A stretch of 64,000 nt of DNA from NCBI RefSeq assembly GCF_958450345.1, contig NC_088781.1:21419857-21483856 (forward strand), given 5' to 3'. This DNA comes from Calliphora vicina. Lineage: Eukaryota; Arthropoda; Insecta; Diptera; Calliphoridae. Both the position numbers and the translations under genes were made by a program. The notes under the pieces are model-generated. The model had not been told where the DNA came from, did not search any database, and worked only from the letters and a program-made list of their open reading frames with translations. The first letter of the stretch is position 1; the number at the start of each line of letters is the position of its first letter. Positions 33,282 through 44,635 of this stretch are shown in pieces.

Positions 33282-35970
33282 AAATCTAATGACAGGAAGC
33301 TCTTAATGTAAGACCCTTTATAACAACAGCAAACTAAGAAAATCCTGTCACCATCATGTTACTAATGTATGAGAATCTTTTTAGCTCGTCTTGTTGTTTG
33401 AGTTGTTTTTTAGTTTTTTTTTGTTTTGTTTTTAGTCGTGTCTCAAGTTTTAAGTCATTCTATTATATACAACTGAGTTTTTGATATGTTACGTATATGA
33501 CCTACCCATTTGCTACCTAGGTTTTGGGTACGCTACACTTTTTCATCAAATATTTGAAAAATTTTTTTTGGTTCACTAAAATGAGTACATTTGTACTTCA
33601 CACACCTCTGAAAAAATGTTGTACACAGGATGATTGGGTTATTCATATCCCATTCAAAATTTAACATTTGCACTCCAGTTTCCCTTTGCATTATAGAGGA
33701 CATGACTTTTATATGGGGAGTTTCCACTTGGAAGCAGGTTCTTGGTTAGTTTTTGTTCCTTTCAAATTATTGATTTTAATTTCTTGCAATTTTTTGGTTA
33801 TTCCCTTACCGAACTGCATCTAAGAAGCACTTTTTTCGAAGTGTAAACATTTTTTAATAATACAGCTTCTGCTTTGGTATTTTTAAACACTTGAGGTGAT
33901 CAAATTTTACAACCTGTAGTATCGAGTGATTTAGTACTCAGCTTTTATTAAAATTATTCACTCAAGTTAAGATTCTCATACATTTGGTTAATCAGTATCA
34001 CTGAAATGTCACACTTCGGATATAGTAAAGTTTTCAGAATTATTGACAAACAGATCACTGGACTAACATTTTAATTGGTTCAGAAGGTTGTCGACAAGGA
34101 ATGATTCAGCAGGATAGTGAAGCTTATTATGTTACAAAATGGTAGGGTATTAAAACCAAATCCCAGCAAACATAGAATTTTGAGTTCTTACCTTTTTTTC
34201 TCCAACCAAAAACCATAACAAGTATTTAGCCTCAAGAAATGTAAAGAAAACTAAAAATGAAACTACTACAACCAAAAAAAAGAAACACTTTTTTTTCGAA
34301 ACCACTATCTCTCAACGTCATTCACGTCTACAACGGCGTGTCGTGAGCCACTATGTCAACCTAAACTAACAACAATGACAACAACAACAAAGCCAGCGAC
34401 AAAAACAATAATAGAAAATGTAAAAAATATTTTTACGAAATCTTTTGCTCGCACTCACACTCACAGTCAGTTTCACTCAAACCAGTCGGTGACTGAGTTT
34501 ATCTGTCCGTCTGTCTCTTAGTGTAAGTGAAGAAAGCAAACAGAAGGACTCACTGAATGTTGTTGGAAAGTGTTGAATTGTAGGTTAAGTGTAATTTGGA
34601 AAGAGCACAGAAATTAAAAAAAGTAGAAAAAAACTTTTGTTTTATTTTCTGCTCTTGTGTTTGTAACTTTTCGTTTTTGTTTTCTTTTTGCCTTCTTGAA
34701 TTGTATCTAGGATCTTTGTTTTGTTGTAGTGTTAGATTTTATATTTAATTGTGGCTGTATGTGTGTGAGGATGTTTGGTTAGAAAATTAAGAGGGGTTAT
34801 ACACAATTTAAAATAATATACATTTTAAGTGCTTTAAAGGTGCATGTTTTGTTTTAAGATTAAGAAATGTTTGTAAATCAAATGAATTTAAAAGGGATTG
34901 AAAGAAAAGTTCACTAATTGCAGTACGAAACAAAATATTTTGGTTTTAATAGTATTGAAATTTGTGAAAAATTATTGTTTAAAGCTAATTTTTAAGTAAA
35001 TTGTTATTTGAGATCAATCACTTTAAAAATGGCAATGAATTCTATGCTCGCAAAAAAGTCCTGTTTCATTGCTCCTAAAAGTATGCTATTAATATTTGAG
35101 ATTAAAAATGGTAATGATCTCTAAAACATTGCCAATATCTCACTGCACCTAAAAGTATGCTATTTACTGCAATTTGTTGAGAAAAATAATCATTTATAAA
35201 CAAATTTATAAATCTGTAGCTAATTTTGTTCCTATTAAAGATTTCTGTTATTAATTTAAACTATGTAATTTAAAAAGCTTCATTTAATTTTCATGCATTA
35301 TTAAAAACTTGTTTACTTTTACGTATTTTCTATGTATATTTGTTGGTGAATTTATATCGTGACCCATTTAATTTTCAGTGTCTGCGTATATTGTAGTTTT
35401 ATTTGTACAATATTTGTGTTTTTTCTCATTCCATAATACTTTCTAGTACCCATAATATTCCGGTTACAATTTCATATAATTTTCAATTTATTTTTATATA
35501 TGTAGCTATGAAGGGGTCGTATTTTTTCTGCTCTTTCGTTAGCTTTCCGTAAATAGTCATACATACAGAAAATTTTCATCATAAACAAGTATTTATTTTC
35601 ATTTTTATTTTGCCAACCAACCATATTTAACCTTCACAAACATACACATTTCTATGTTCCAACTCTGGAAAAAAATAAAGTTTTTTTTGTCGTATGTGGG
35701 TTTCATATTGATGCAAGTGTATGTATGAATGTAGTTTGTATAACAATTTATTTTACAATAAATAAATATATACCGAGATTGGAAGGAGAAACCCGGTTGC
35801 AAATTTTTGTTGAGCAGACGAAATCACTCTGAAATGGGTAACTAATGACCAATTCCATAACAAGTTTCAATTTTCAATAGCAAAATATGAAGCTGTTTGT
35901 ATTTAGGGCCCCTTATTGAATGAACCAAATATGGAAATTTTAACCCTCATGTCACCCTCAAAAAATGTTG
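33282..35970. other. Non-coding unique stretch
   Basis: No supportable gene. AAC/ACA-rich simple sequence lies near 34360-34410 and an ACTCAC/CAGTC-rich run near 34447-34520. The 64-codon and 65-codon - strand frames have no recognisable domain. Confidence 0.5.
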
Positions 35971-35974
35971 GTTT

Positions 35975-37565
35975 TTTCGCTCGTGTATGGTTTTCCACAC
36001 AGACTGTATGTTTACGTATTTTACTCTAACAACATATTTTTTGTTATTAAAATCAGGATATACATCCAATAACATATTTACTTTGATATTTTATCTGTTT
36101 TTTCTTTTTTCTCCTGTGTGTGGTTTTCCACACATACTGTATGTTTACGTATTTTGCTCTAACAACATATTTTTTGTTATCAAAATCACGATTTACCTCC
36201 AATAACATATTTACTTTGATATTTTATCTGTTTTTTGTTTTTTCTCCTGTGTGTGGTTTTCCACACATACTGTATGTTTACGTATTTCGCTCTAACTACA
36301 TATTTTTTGTTATTAAAATCAGGATTTACATCCAATAACATATTTATTTTGATATTTTATCTGTTTTTTGTTTTTTCTCCTGTGTGTGGTTTTCCACACA
36401 TACTGTATGTTTACGTATTTTGATCTAACAAAATAATTTCTGTTATCAAAATCACGATTTACCTCCAATAACATATTTACTTTGATATTTTATCTGTTTT
36501 TTCTTTTTTCTCCTGTGTGTGGTTTTCCACACATACTGTATGTTTACGTATTTTGCTCTAACAACATATTTTTTGTTATCAAAATCACGATTTACCTCCA
36601 ATAACATATTTACTTTGATATTTTATCTTTTTTTTGTTTTTTCTCCTGTGTGTGGTTTTCCACACATACTGTATGTTTACGTATTTTGCTCTAACAACAT
36701 ATTTTTTGTTATTCAAATCGGTATATACATCCAATAACATATTTACGTTGATATTTTATCTGTTTTTTGTTTTTTCTCCTGTGTGTGGTTTTCCACACAT
36801 ACTGTATGTTTTCGTATTTTACTCTAACAACATATTTTTTGTTATTAAAATCAGGATATAAATCCAATAACATATTTACTTTGATATTTAATTTGTTTTT
36901 TGTTTTTCCTCCTGTGTGTGATTTTCCACACATACTGAATGTTTACGTATTTTGCTCTAACAACATATTTTTTGTTACTAAAATCAGGATTTACATCCAA
37001 TAACATATTTACTTTGATATTTTATCTGTTTTTTTGTTTTTTTCTACTGTGTGTGGTTTTCCACACATACTGTATGTTTACGTATTTCGCTCTAACAACA
37101 TATTTTTTGTTATTAAAATCAGGATATATGTACATCCAATAACATATCTACTTTGATATTTTATCTGTTTTTGTTTTTTCTCCTGTGTGTGGTTTTCCAC
37201 ACAGACTGTATGTTTACGTATTTTGCTCTAACAACATATTTTTGTTATTAAAATAAGGATATACATCCAATAACATATTTACTTTGATATTTTATCTGTT
37301 TTTTGTTTTTTCTCCTGTGTGTGGTTTTCCACACATACTGTATGTTTACGTATTTTGCTCTAACAACATATTTTTTGTTATTAAAATCAGGATATACATC
37401 CAATAACATATTTACTTTAATATTTTATCTGTTTTTTGTTTTTTCTCCTGTGTGTGGTTTTCCACACATACTGAATGTTTACGTATTTTGCTCTAACAAA
37501 ATATTTTTTGTTATTAAAATCAGGATATACATCCAATAACATATTTACTTCGATATTTTATTATC
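35975..37565 (-). repeat. Tandem array 2: twelve 133-bp units with the same palindromic core
   Basis: TGTGGTTTTCCACACA recurs (TTTT at 35993, 36126, 36257, 36390, 36523, 36656, 36789, 36922, 37057, 37193, 37325 and 37458), so spacing is about 133 bp (131-136). Shared phrases are TACTGTATGTTTACGTATTT, TGCTCTAACAACATATTTTT, ATCCAATAACATATTTACTT and GATATTTTATCTG. On the - strand the unit reads AGAGCAAAATACGTAAACAT..ATGTGTGGAAAACCACACA, homologous to array 1 (GTGCAAAATACATAGAAATT..ATGTGTGGAAAACCACACA). Since 133 is not a multiple of three, the 60-80 codon frames in it simply shift frame from unit to unit and are not genes. Confidence 0.95.
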
Positions 37566-39410
37566 TGTTACATCAAATTATTTCATTAAAAAGTCAATAT
37601 GGAGCTGAAATTTCCTATTGGTATGTGAGTAGAAGCTTCTCTGATATAAGTACAAAAATAAATATTAAATATGTTCAAAATTTTGTGGTAAATATAATAC
37701 AATAACAATGTAACAAAGTGAAAAGCAAATCAGTAAATTGGGAAACGTAAAAATATTCACACTCAAGTGAACATGTATGGCTGGGCACATGTATGGTTCA
37801 AACGCATAAGTATGATAGATAGGAAATAACATTTTAAAAACAACTGCATACAGAGACTCTAAAGTGTGTAAATAAATATATGGAAATGTGGATAAAAATA
37901 GTAGTAGTAGGACCTTTTCAATAATCGAATTGGAATAAACAAACAAGCTAGAATATTTTATATGGCAGTACCGACTGTAAAATACCCTTCATCCATTTAG
38001 TATTTTAAGCTTCCTTTAAAATATAGCAAATTTGGTCACCTTTCATGCCTGTTTTGCGAATGTAGGGTATGAAATTCATAAATCCCTACATAAAAAGCTA
38101 CAAAGGAAATCTACTTGTGGCAGTTTCCGTATGTTGGCTCTATGTATTGATTTGGGTTTAAGTGATTTGCATGCATGAAACTCGTGCAATGTTCTTTTTT
38201 TTTCTTTGACAACCATATTCAATATAATACAAAACTGTTCAGAGGCAAGGAGAAAAAAGTAAAATGGCAACATAAATACTAAGGAAAAACCGGCAGCAAA
38301 GTGTAACAAAATGGACCAAAAAAACAAACAGTAACAAAAAAGAATTGTGGGAGCTGTAAAGTAAATCATAGTAGTTATACGCAATCATCTTTAGCATGTA
38401 CACAGTAAAATGTAGGTCCTTCCTTACTAACTAACTGGCTAACAGTCTGTTCTAGCATCCTTTAGTTGCAGGCTGTTATGTTGAAATGAAAGAAAAGACC
38501 AGCAACTCGTATGTATCCATAGGGAAACCACTTACAACAGCCACAACTACATACATTTATTCATTCATTTATATCCTTAAATTTTAGCTTGTTTCCTTTT
38601 TGCAGCTATCTTGCTTTTGTTAAAGTTTTTTTTCCCCCGTTTAAATTTTGCGCAACTGAAAAAAGAAATGAAATCAGTTAAAATACAAAACGAAAAGCAC
38701 AGAAGAAAAGCAGACATTCAACATATGATGGGAGTATATAAAGAACTGGCAAAGATAAGTGGATAACCAAACAAATCCACTCATATAAACGTACATTTCT
38801 TTACTCATACAAATAGTATATAAAGGTCCTTTTAAAGGATTTTATAACTAACCCGAAAATGTAGCATTTTTTGGCAAGTTTATTATTGATTTTTGGTTAG
38901 TAGGCTTAAAGAAAATTTTAAGAAATTTATACTAAAATGTTTTCTTTATAAAAAATTTTATTTTTTAAATACATTTCCTTATGGTTGTTTAAATCAAAAC
39001 TCTTTACATTTATTGTAAAACATTTTATTTGTCTGATTCTTGCCATTAAACATTAAGATCCTTGTGGTGGTTTTTATGATGTTTTTAATATACTTGTGGG
39101 TTTTTATTTATATCTGTGGTTTCCCCCTTAAAATATACTCTTTTATGTGCCTGGCTGTTGTACTTAAAAATCTTCTTTATTTCATCTAAATGCTGATAAC
39201 TTTGATATATGATACTTATTATTTGTATGCGTACAATTAGAGTGGGTTGGTTAGATGGTTGGTTTGCTGCATAAAATAAATCTTTATGAGATTGAGATTA
39301 AAATGGAAGTGATGTGTGGCATGCTTTAGTTGTGGGGTTTATATTGCCAAAATATTATTAACATATAATTGCTGATGAAACGCTAAAAGGATTTTAGCAT
39401 TTAGAGGGTA
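37566..39410. other. Non-coding unique stretch
   Basis: No supportable gene. The 93-codon (37665-37946) and 102-codon (38076-38384) - strand frames are hydrophobic low-complexity frames typical of AT-rich DNA, without a recognisable family. Confidence 0.5.
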
Positions 39411-39414
39411 ATAA

Positions 39415-40640
39415 ACTTTTAAGTTTTTAAATATTGAGTATATGACTTGGCTATGACCTTTTCCAATCTTTCTGGCAACATTTGGATTCCGAGCCAAAAG
39501 AACGACACATCTTTTGAGGCCAAGAACGAATCAAGCCAATATCGGATACTATGTTTCAAAGTTAAGCGTATACCAGAGAGAGCGTTCTGCATCGATCGAA
39601 ACATATAGTAGTTGGACAAGGCAAGGTCTGAACTATATGGTGGGTGAGGCAGAACTTCCCAAGTGGTTTCCAAATAGTTTATAAAAGGTATTGCAACATT
39701 ATATTACGGTTTCGAATCAGTTGTGATTGGCAAAGGTTCCCTGCGATTGTCTGGCCATCTTAAAGTAGATAGGACCAATTAGCTCCCACCAAAATCATGG
39801 ATATTTGACTTTTGTTTCGATTCGCAGTTTGGCAGGCTTCACATATGATCCCTTACTCTTCGGGTTATCGTAATGGATCCATTTTTCATCGTGCAAAAAT
39901 GATTTTCTTTCAAGGTCTCTCGGCTTCAATTCGTATCCTACCCAATTTCTCTGCTTTTATATTGTTACGTTTTAACCTTTTCAAAACGCTGGTTTATTTC
40001 CTTTAAATAAACCGGATACTTTTGATTGCAAATAAAAGCCGTTTAGTAATTTAAAAAATTGTAACAACTCTTTATTTATTCAAAATGTACAACAACCACA
40101 GAATTAAATAGCCACTCAATGTTTTTTTATACACGTTTATAAATTCTCAGAAATACTGACACAATTTATAATGTACACGAATTTACTTGAAAAACACAAC
40201 ACACTTTAAGGCACTACGTTGATGTTTATTCGAAAAGCGTCTCTGATAAACCCACTAACTACTGCAACCTCTGCCACTATTTATAACACTGCCATCTGCA
40301 CTCTAGATTGCTCTTTAACTGTCAAAGTTCGAATATTCTAGATCATACGCCATCTGTGGTGTACTTTCTACAATGTTCTTTAACTGAATATTCGAATTCA
40401 AACAGCGTTGCCAACTTACGATCAATGGTCAACTGAAAGCTTTTATTTAATAATGCCCACAGATATGTTACAGTTTGCTATTACAGCAATGCTATTTGAA
40501 AGCATTGTGCTACTTTAAATCAGCCCTTAAAATCGTTATATTTGAATTCAAGTACAATTTCGTAACAATAGGAATCCTGCTGCTTGCAAACGTTTTGAAA
40601 TTGTTGCTTGAGGAGCACCCAATGATCATGAGAGCTCTTA
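39415..40640 (-). pseudogene. Mariner transposase relic (Mos1/cecropia-like), broken by a solo LTR
   Basis: The - strand frame at 39419-39673 reads TWEVLPHPPYSSDLALSNYY, MFRSMQNALSGIR, LDSFLASKDVSFFWLGIQML and PERLEKVIAKSYTQYL. This is the C-terminal part of a mariner transposase, including the last catalytic aspartate region (SSDLALSNYY for SPDLAPSDYY). The middle follows at 39680-39960 with frameshifts. A solo LTR cuts it at 39963-40567, and the relic resumes at 40568-40640 (GGAATCCTGCTGC...), collinear with the copy at 44636-45415. Its N-terminal piece lies beyond a LINE at 42720-42806. Confidence 0.85.
39963..40567 (-). mobile_element. Solo LTR, 605 bp, inside a mariner relic
   Basis: Begins TGTTACG and ends CGTAACA, a perfect 7-bp LTR-type inverted repeat with TG...CA ends. 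The flanks ATAT (left) and ATAG (right) are a slightly mutated 4-bp duplication; the homologous mariner at 45074 has GTAT once at this place. On the - strand it has a TATAAATAG box (40277-40286) followed by an AATAAATAAAGAG polyadenylation region (40070-40082), so the LTR is oriented -. No internal region or second LTR remains. Confidence 0.85.
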
Positions 40641-41160
40641 TTCGAAAGTAATTCTCACTTGCCGGAAACTGATCAACCACTGCCCGAACTCGAAAGAGTA
40701 TTAGTGGCTATGCCAAATATATTTTTTCGAACTCCTGCAGTAAAAAAGGTTTTATGGGATCTCAATCTAAAAAGGTCATACCGTGCCGTCGTATTTCCTG
40801 TATGTTGGAAGTTTGCTAATGTCACGTCAATTCCTAAAAAGGGAGATGCTAATATAACCCTGAAAATCCAATAGCAATTCATTCTACACTTTCCAAAGTT
40901 ATGGAAAGTATGGTAAACTACCATCTAGTTAAATATCAGGAGACCAACAATTTACTTAACGACAGCCAAAGTAAAGAGGTAGCTCTAAATATTTCCAAGG
41001 CGTTTGATAGAGTGTGGCATGGTGTACTTTTATCAAAACTTATTGCTTTTGGTGTCTTTATTAACTTCTCTTAATTTATATCGAGCTTTCTCAGAGATCG
41101 CACTATACGAGTCGTTATAGATGGGATCTCATCAAACGAGTTCAACATTAATTCAGGGTT
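40640..41160 (+). pseudogene. Non-LTR retrotransposon (CR1/jockey group) RT relic, first part
   Basis: The + strand reads VFPVCWKFANVTSIPKKGDA, then NPIAIHSTLSKVMESMVNYH-like sequence, LVKYQETNNLLNDSQ, VALNISKAFDRVWHGVLLSK and LIAFGV, then FLRDRTIRVVIDGISSNEFN. These are RT motifs (PKKG; the ALDISKAFDRVWH block; the fingers) in the usual order, with several frameshifts and deletions (for example DRQYGFR lost after LLND). It inserted in the mariner relic ending at 40640 and is itself cut by another LINE at about 41161. Confidence 0.8.
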
Positions 41161-41812
41161 ATCGGAAGTGGTACCTGGTCACTCTGGTGTACCCTGCAAT
41201 GCTATTGCAGATGAACTGGCTAAAAAAGGCACATGTCTACAAGTTGATGTGATAGATCTTGTCGTCGGTTGTCATCTTGCTGTAAGTCAATCATACAGCG
41301 TAAATTATTTGAGTCTGCTCAGATGGTCTAATCTGACAAATTGCATGATATCAAGGCTCACATGGCCCGTTTTTGACCGTTATAGGTCAATGTCCCTCAC
41401 AGGTTTACCACGGGCTAGGCTACGAGCTCTAATATAAGTGCTTACGGGGAACTGTCTGATTGGTGCGCATGCTAGGAGACTAAACACTCCATATAATGAC
41501 TGCTGTAGAAGTTGCCATGATAAAGACGAGGAGGAAATGGTTGAAAATCTCCTCTTTCTTTGCCCTGCTCTATCAGGGGATCGGACTGTGGCAATAGGTA
41601 GTCCATTTTTTCACGGTCTAGTGGATCTATCTACTCCGGATGTCAGGAAGATGGATTCGTTCATTCGTGCGTCAGGTTGGTTCGGCACTGAACCCATTTC
41701 TGATATTCGAAGGACCTCTTGAGGACCTGAACATTATCCTTAGGGTAACACAAAGGGACTAATTCATGGACCCAAGTAAACTGGTGGGTCCTGGCTGCCC
41801 TTATGACCTAAC
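41161..41812 (+). pseudogene. 3' end of an RNase H-bearing LINE, nested
   Basis: Two successive frames read MVPGHSGVPCNAIADELAKK (the RNase H GHSGxxGNExADxLAKxG motif) to about 41437, then LTGNCLIGAHARRLNTPYND, CCRSCHDKDEEEMVENLLFL and CPALSGDRTVAIGSPFF to about 41722. The second is the zinc-knuckle-like CxxC...ENLLxxCP tail found after RNase H in I/LOA-type elements. The 3' tail GGTGGGTCCTGGCTGCCCTT and ATGACCTAACCT ends at about 41812, where the host LINE resumes. It is 5'-truncated, as is usual for LINE insertions. Confidence 0.8.
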
Positions 41813-42720
41813 CTCTTTCTCCAACTCTATTCCTTATTTTTCTAAACGACTGATTGACGTCTAAGTCAAACTTCCAATCTTATCTATTTTTTTTTGCACA
41901 TGACAGCATTATTTGCCTTTCATATTTATTCAGTTACACAGCAAGCCTGTCGGATATTGGAGAAACGAGGCAAAACATGAATGACTCCCTTAATCGGGAC
42001 CTTCTGACTATCTCTGAATGGGGTCATGCGAATTGGTTCGCTTTCAGCGCTAGCAAGACTCAGTCTTACATGTTGATATATAAACGAACGACAACTGTAT
42101 TTATGGGTGATGTAAATATTGTGGAATCAGACGCTCTTTATGTTCTGGCAATGAGAATACAATGTGATGTCCGTTGGTCTAAACACATTTTTCAAGTGTC
42201 GAAAGAAGCATTCAATTGTCTCCGATTTCTGTAATGGTGTAGGAATTACTTCACTCCCTATGATCTCCTCACTATTTACTACCGAAAATGGGATACAACT
42301 CCCATGTATGGGCCGATGCTTCAAAGTCTATTTTAGAGTATCTCGATCGCGTACAGGAGATGCCGAAGGTGATTATTGGTGATAGTAGGTTATCCAACTC
42401 TATTGAGTCGCTGGAGCTCCTTCACTATGTGGGCTGCGTTTCACTGTTCTTCCGGTACTAAAATGGAATAAACGCAAATTTTTAACGTAATACTCGTTTT
42501 TCATCAAGATTACATCCCTTTGTTTTCGATTGGCCATTGAACCGCTCAACACACTTCAGGGAAAATTCGTTCTTTAGTCGTACTATACGTAAGTGGAACA
42601 AACTTTCCGCTGAGGTTTGTTCCACTCTCTCCTTCCTCCCTCCCAGAACATATTTTCCTAGTTCCAAGATAATGTTTTGTATGAGTAGAGGTCATCCCCT
42701 GAGAGCTGGTCTGATATTAG
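41813..42720 (+). pseudogene. Non-LTR retrotransposon (CR1/jockey group) RT relic, second part
   Basis: Continues the LINE from 40640: LSPTLFLIFLND is readable at 41813, then a decayed FAHDS (FADD box, catalytic Asp pair lost), then RQNMNDSLNRDLLTISEWGH and ANWFAFSASKTQSYML (the FNxxKT box). It goes on with VLAMRIQCDVRWSKHIFQVS and, near 42537-42625, RSTHFRENSFFSRTIRKWNK. The decayed FADD box and many frame breaks show it is dead. It ends at about 42720 against mariner sequence, with no clear poly-A tail. Confidence 0.8.
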
Positions 42721-42806
42721 TCTTCCGTGTCAAAATCAGCACTTCTGAACCGCACAAACCATATCGCGCACGTTGAAACCGATGGAGCACATTCACCATA
42801 AGCTTT
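42720..42806 (-). pseudogene. N-terminal remainder of the mariner relic
   Basis: The - strand reads YGECAPSVSTCAIWFVRFRS and ADFD, the mariner helix-turn-helix segment (GEHAPSVSTCERWFxRFKSGDFD type). It is collinear with 45225-45310 of the other mariner copy. With 39415-40640 on the same strand it brackets the LINE block, showing that the LINEs landed inside one mariner. Confidence 0.8.
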
Positions 42807-44150
42807 GACATTGATATTTATAAAAAATATTGCAAAACTACAGATTATTATATGAAATATTTAAATTAACAATCACCCTAGCACTAATCGCACTTTCTCT
42901 CAAAAAAACTGCCCCATTTTCAAAACGAAAAATACCCCCCTTAAAAAATATTTCCCTAAAGTAACCAAACTCTTATAACCAAAATTAATCCTTAATTGTG
43001 ATTAAAAAGTCACAACATTTTCATTTAAAACTTACAATGTTACACAAACACATAATATTTTCTTTTTTGGTTTTTAGAAATTCAATGATAAAACCATCAT
43101 AAGTTTTAGTTATATTTCAGTTTTATATTAGTTTTTTTTTTCTTTTATATTTTCCAAATACACAATTTCAATAACATTTGGCTCAACATCTTTTGTATAC
43201 ACTCAACAATGGTTGATATTTTTGTGAAAGTTTCTAAAAGTTACACAAATAAAATAAATAAAAACTATATATAGAAAATAAAATCGTTATAATCATATTT
43301 AAATCCTTAAACAATTTTAAAAGATAAAAGAGAGAGGGAGACAGAGAGAAAAAATCACAGTGTTTTTTTAAGCCAAATAAAACAAATGCACACACACACA
43401 GATATATAATATAAGCTGGTATAAGTAAAAAGACCCGGAGAGTTTGGTATGAATAGCATAAAATTATTGCATACTTTATGGGTTACATTTTCAACTTGCA
43501 AGTTGCAACTTGATAAAAAGTTCTACATTCAACATTTTCTAGTATATTTGAAGTTTTTATTATGGATTTCTAGTTGGATTTTATTTTATTCAGTTTCTTT
43601 TTTTTTGCAACTTTTTTTTTTGTTTGCTGTAATGCCCTCTACAATTCTCTTGAACTTTATAAACGAAATTCACTTTCATCATAGCAATACTCATATTTAC
43701 AAGTTTTTTTTTTCATTTTTGTTGGTATTTTCTAGCTGCTGTTGTTGTTGCAACACCATCAACAACAACATCACCAGCAGCTGTAGTTGTTGTTGCTGCT
43801 GTAGTGGTAGCAACTTAATGCTGCCAGTATCCATATTATAGTGCAATTGTTGGTTGTATTAGTAGCAGTTAGTCAGTAAGTAAGTGAGTGAATATGCTGT
43901 TGAAGCATACTTCCCTAAAGCTGATGGCAACAACTGCAACAAGAACAACAGCAACAAAGTTCTACCAATCAACAGCCAAGTAACCAACTAAAGTTCTCTG
44001 GCCTTAGATTTGAAAAATGAAAAGGAAAAAATTGAAAAAAAAAATAACAATTGCATGCAGTAGTTGTTAGTTGCTGGGGTGTTCGAATTAATGGTGTTTT
44101 TCGAAAAAAAATCATAAAATTTCTTAATTTTCTTTGATGATCTTCAATAA
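42807..44150. other. Non-coding stretch with GAGA and CTG/CAA repeats
   Basis: AT-rich DNA with a GAGA-rich run (43328-43348), a CA microsatellite (43390-43402) and a CTG/TTG then CAA/CAG inverted block (43734-43815). The 130-codon frame at 43449-43841 runs through poly-T and this trinucleotide block, has a Cys/Ser run at its end and no domain; it is not called. Confidence 0.5.
43734..43815. repeat. Inverted trinucleotide block (CTG/TTG and CAA/CAG)
   Basis: AGCTGCTGTTGTTGTTG is followed by CAACACCATCAACAACAACA and a CAGCAGCT tail that pairs back with the start; another GTTGTTGTTGCTGCTG run follows. Opa-like trinucleotides are common in fly introns and exons, but no open frame of gene length carries it. 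Confidence 0.7.
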
Positions 44151-44154
44151 GCAT

Positions 44155-44620
44155 CTGGGAGCTACAAACGAAGCTAAATTTGAACTAGATAAATAACTGC
44201 GATTTAATTTATATTTGGACTAGATGAAGATCAATTTTGAATAGCTAAAGATCTACGAGCGAGGCTAAATATGGAATACATCTACCTTTGGAGCTAAATT
44301 TGGAACAGATAAAGACTTGTGATAAAAGCTCTATTTGGATGAGATAATGACATAAGTTTAAAGCTAAATTTGGACTGGTTAAAGCCATGTGATAGAAGCT
44401 TAATAAAGACTGAAAATTACAGCTGAATTTAAACTATTGTAGATCAAGTCTTATGACTGAATTTTGAATTTCAACTGGATGATAACCCACAATGGAATTA
44501 AAATTAGATATATACTTACGATTGAATACAAATTTGAACTAAACAATGACCCTCAATGGAAGCTAAATTTAGAATGAATAGACGGAGGCTCACAATGGAA
44601 ACAAAATTAGAAAAGTACTA
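44155..44620 (+). repeat. Degenerate short tandem repeat
   Basis: About ten diverged units of 40-60 bp vary around GAAGCTAAATTTGGACTAGA then TAAAGACTTGTGAT. Clear members include GCTAAATTTGAACTAGATAA, GAGCTAAATTTGGAACAGAT, AAGCTAAATTTGGACTGGTT and GGAAGCTAAATTTAGAATGA. No second array of this type is in the window. Confidence 0.7.
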
Positions 44621-44635
44621 TAAATATTTTGACAA

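Noticed and set aside
35975..37565. Regularly spaced short palindromes resembling a CRISPR array
   Set aside because: The entire 133-bp unit is conserved, including the would-be spacers, and the context is a eukaryotic transposon-rich genome without cas genes.
35987..37705. Series of overlapping 60-80 codon frames with similar hydrophobic sequences
   Set aside because: They are readings of the 133-bp tandem unit in shifting frames; spacing is not a multiple of three and starts and stops follow the repeat.
38076..38384. 102-codon - strand frame with hydrophobic N-terminal part
   Set aside because: Hydrophobic runs are common in AT-rich non-coding DNA; no recognisable domain or splice context.
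41168..41722. Two consecutive open frames as possible host genes
   Set aside because: The GHSG..ADELAKKG and CxxC...ENLLFLCP motifs identify them as the RNase H and tail of a LINE.
43449..43841. 130-codon open frame ending in Ser/Cys runs
   Set aside because: Generated by poly-T and CTG/TTG trinucleotide runs; no domain or plausible gene structure.
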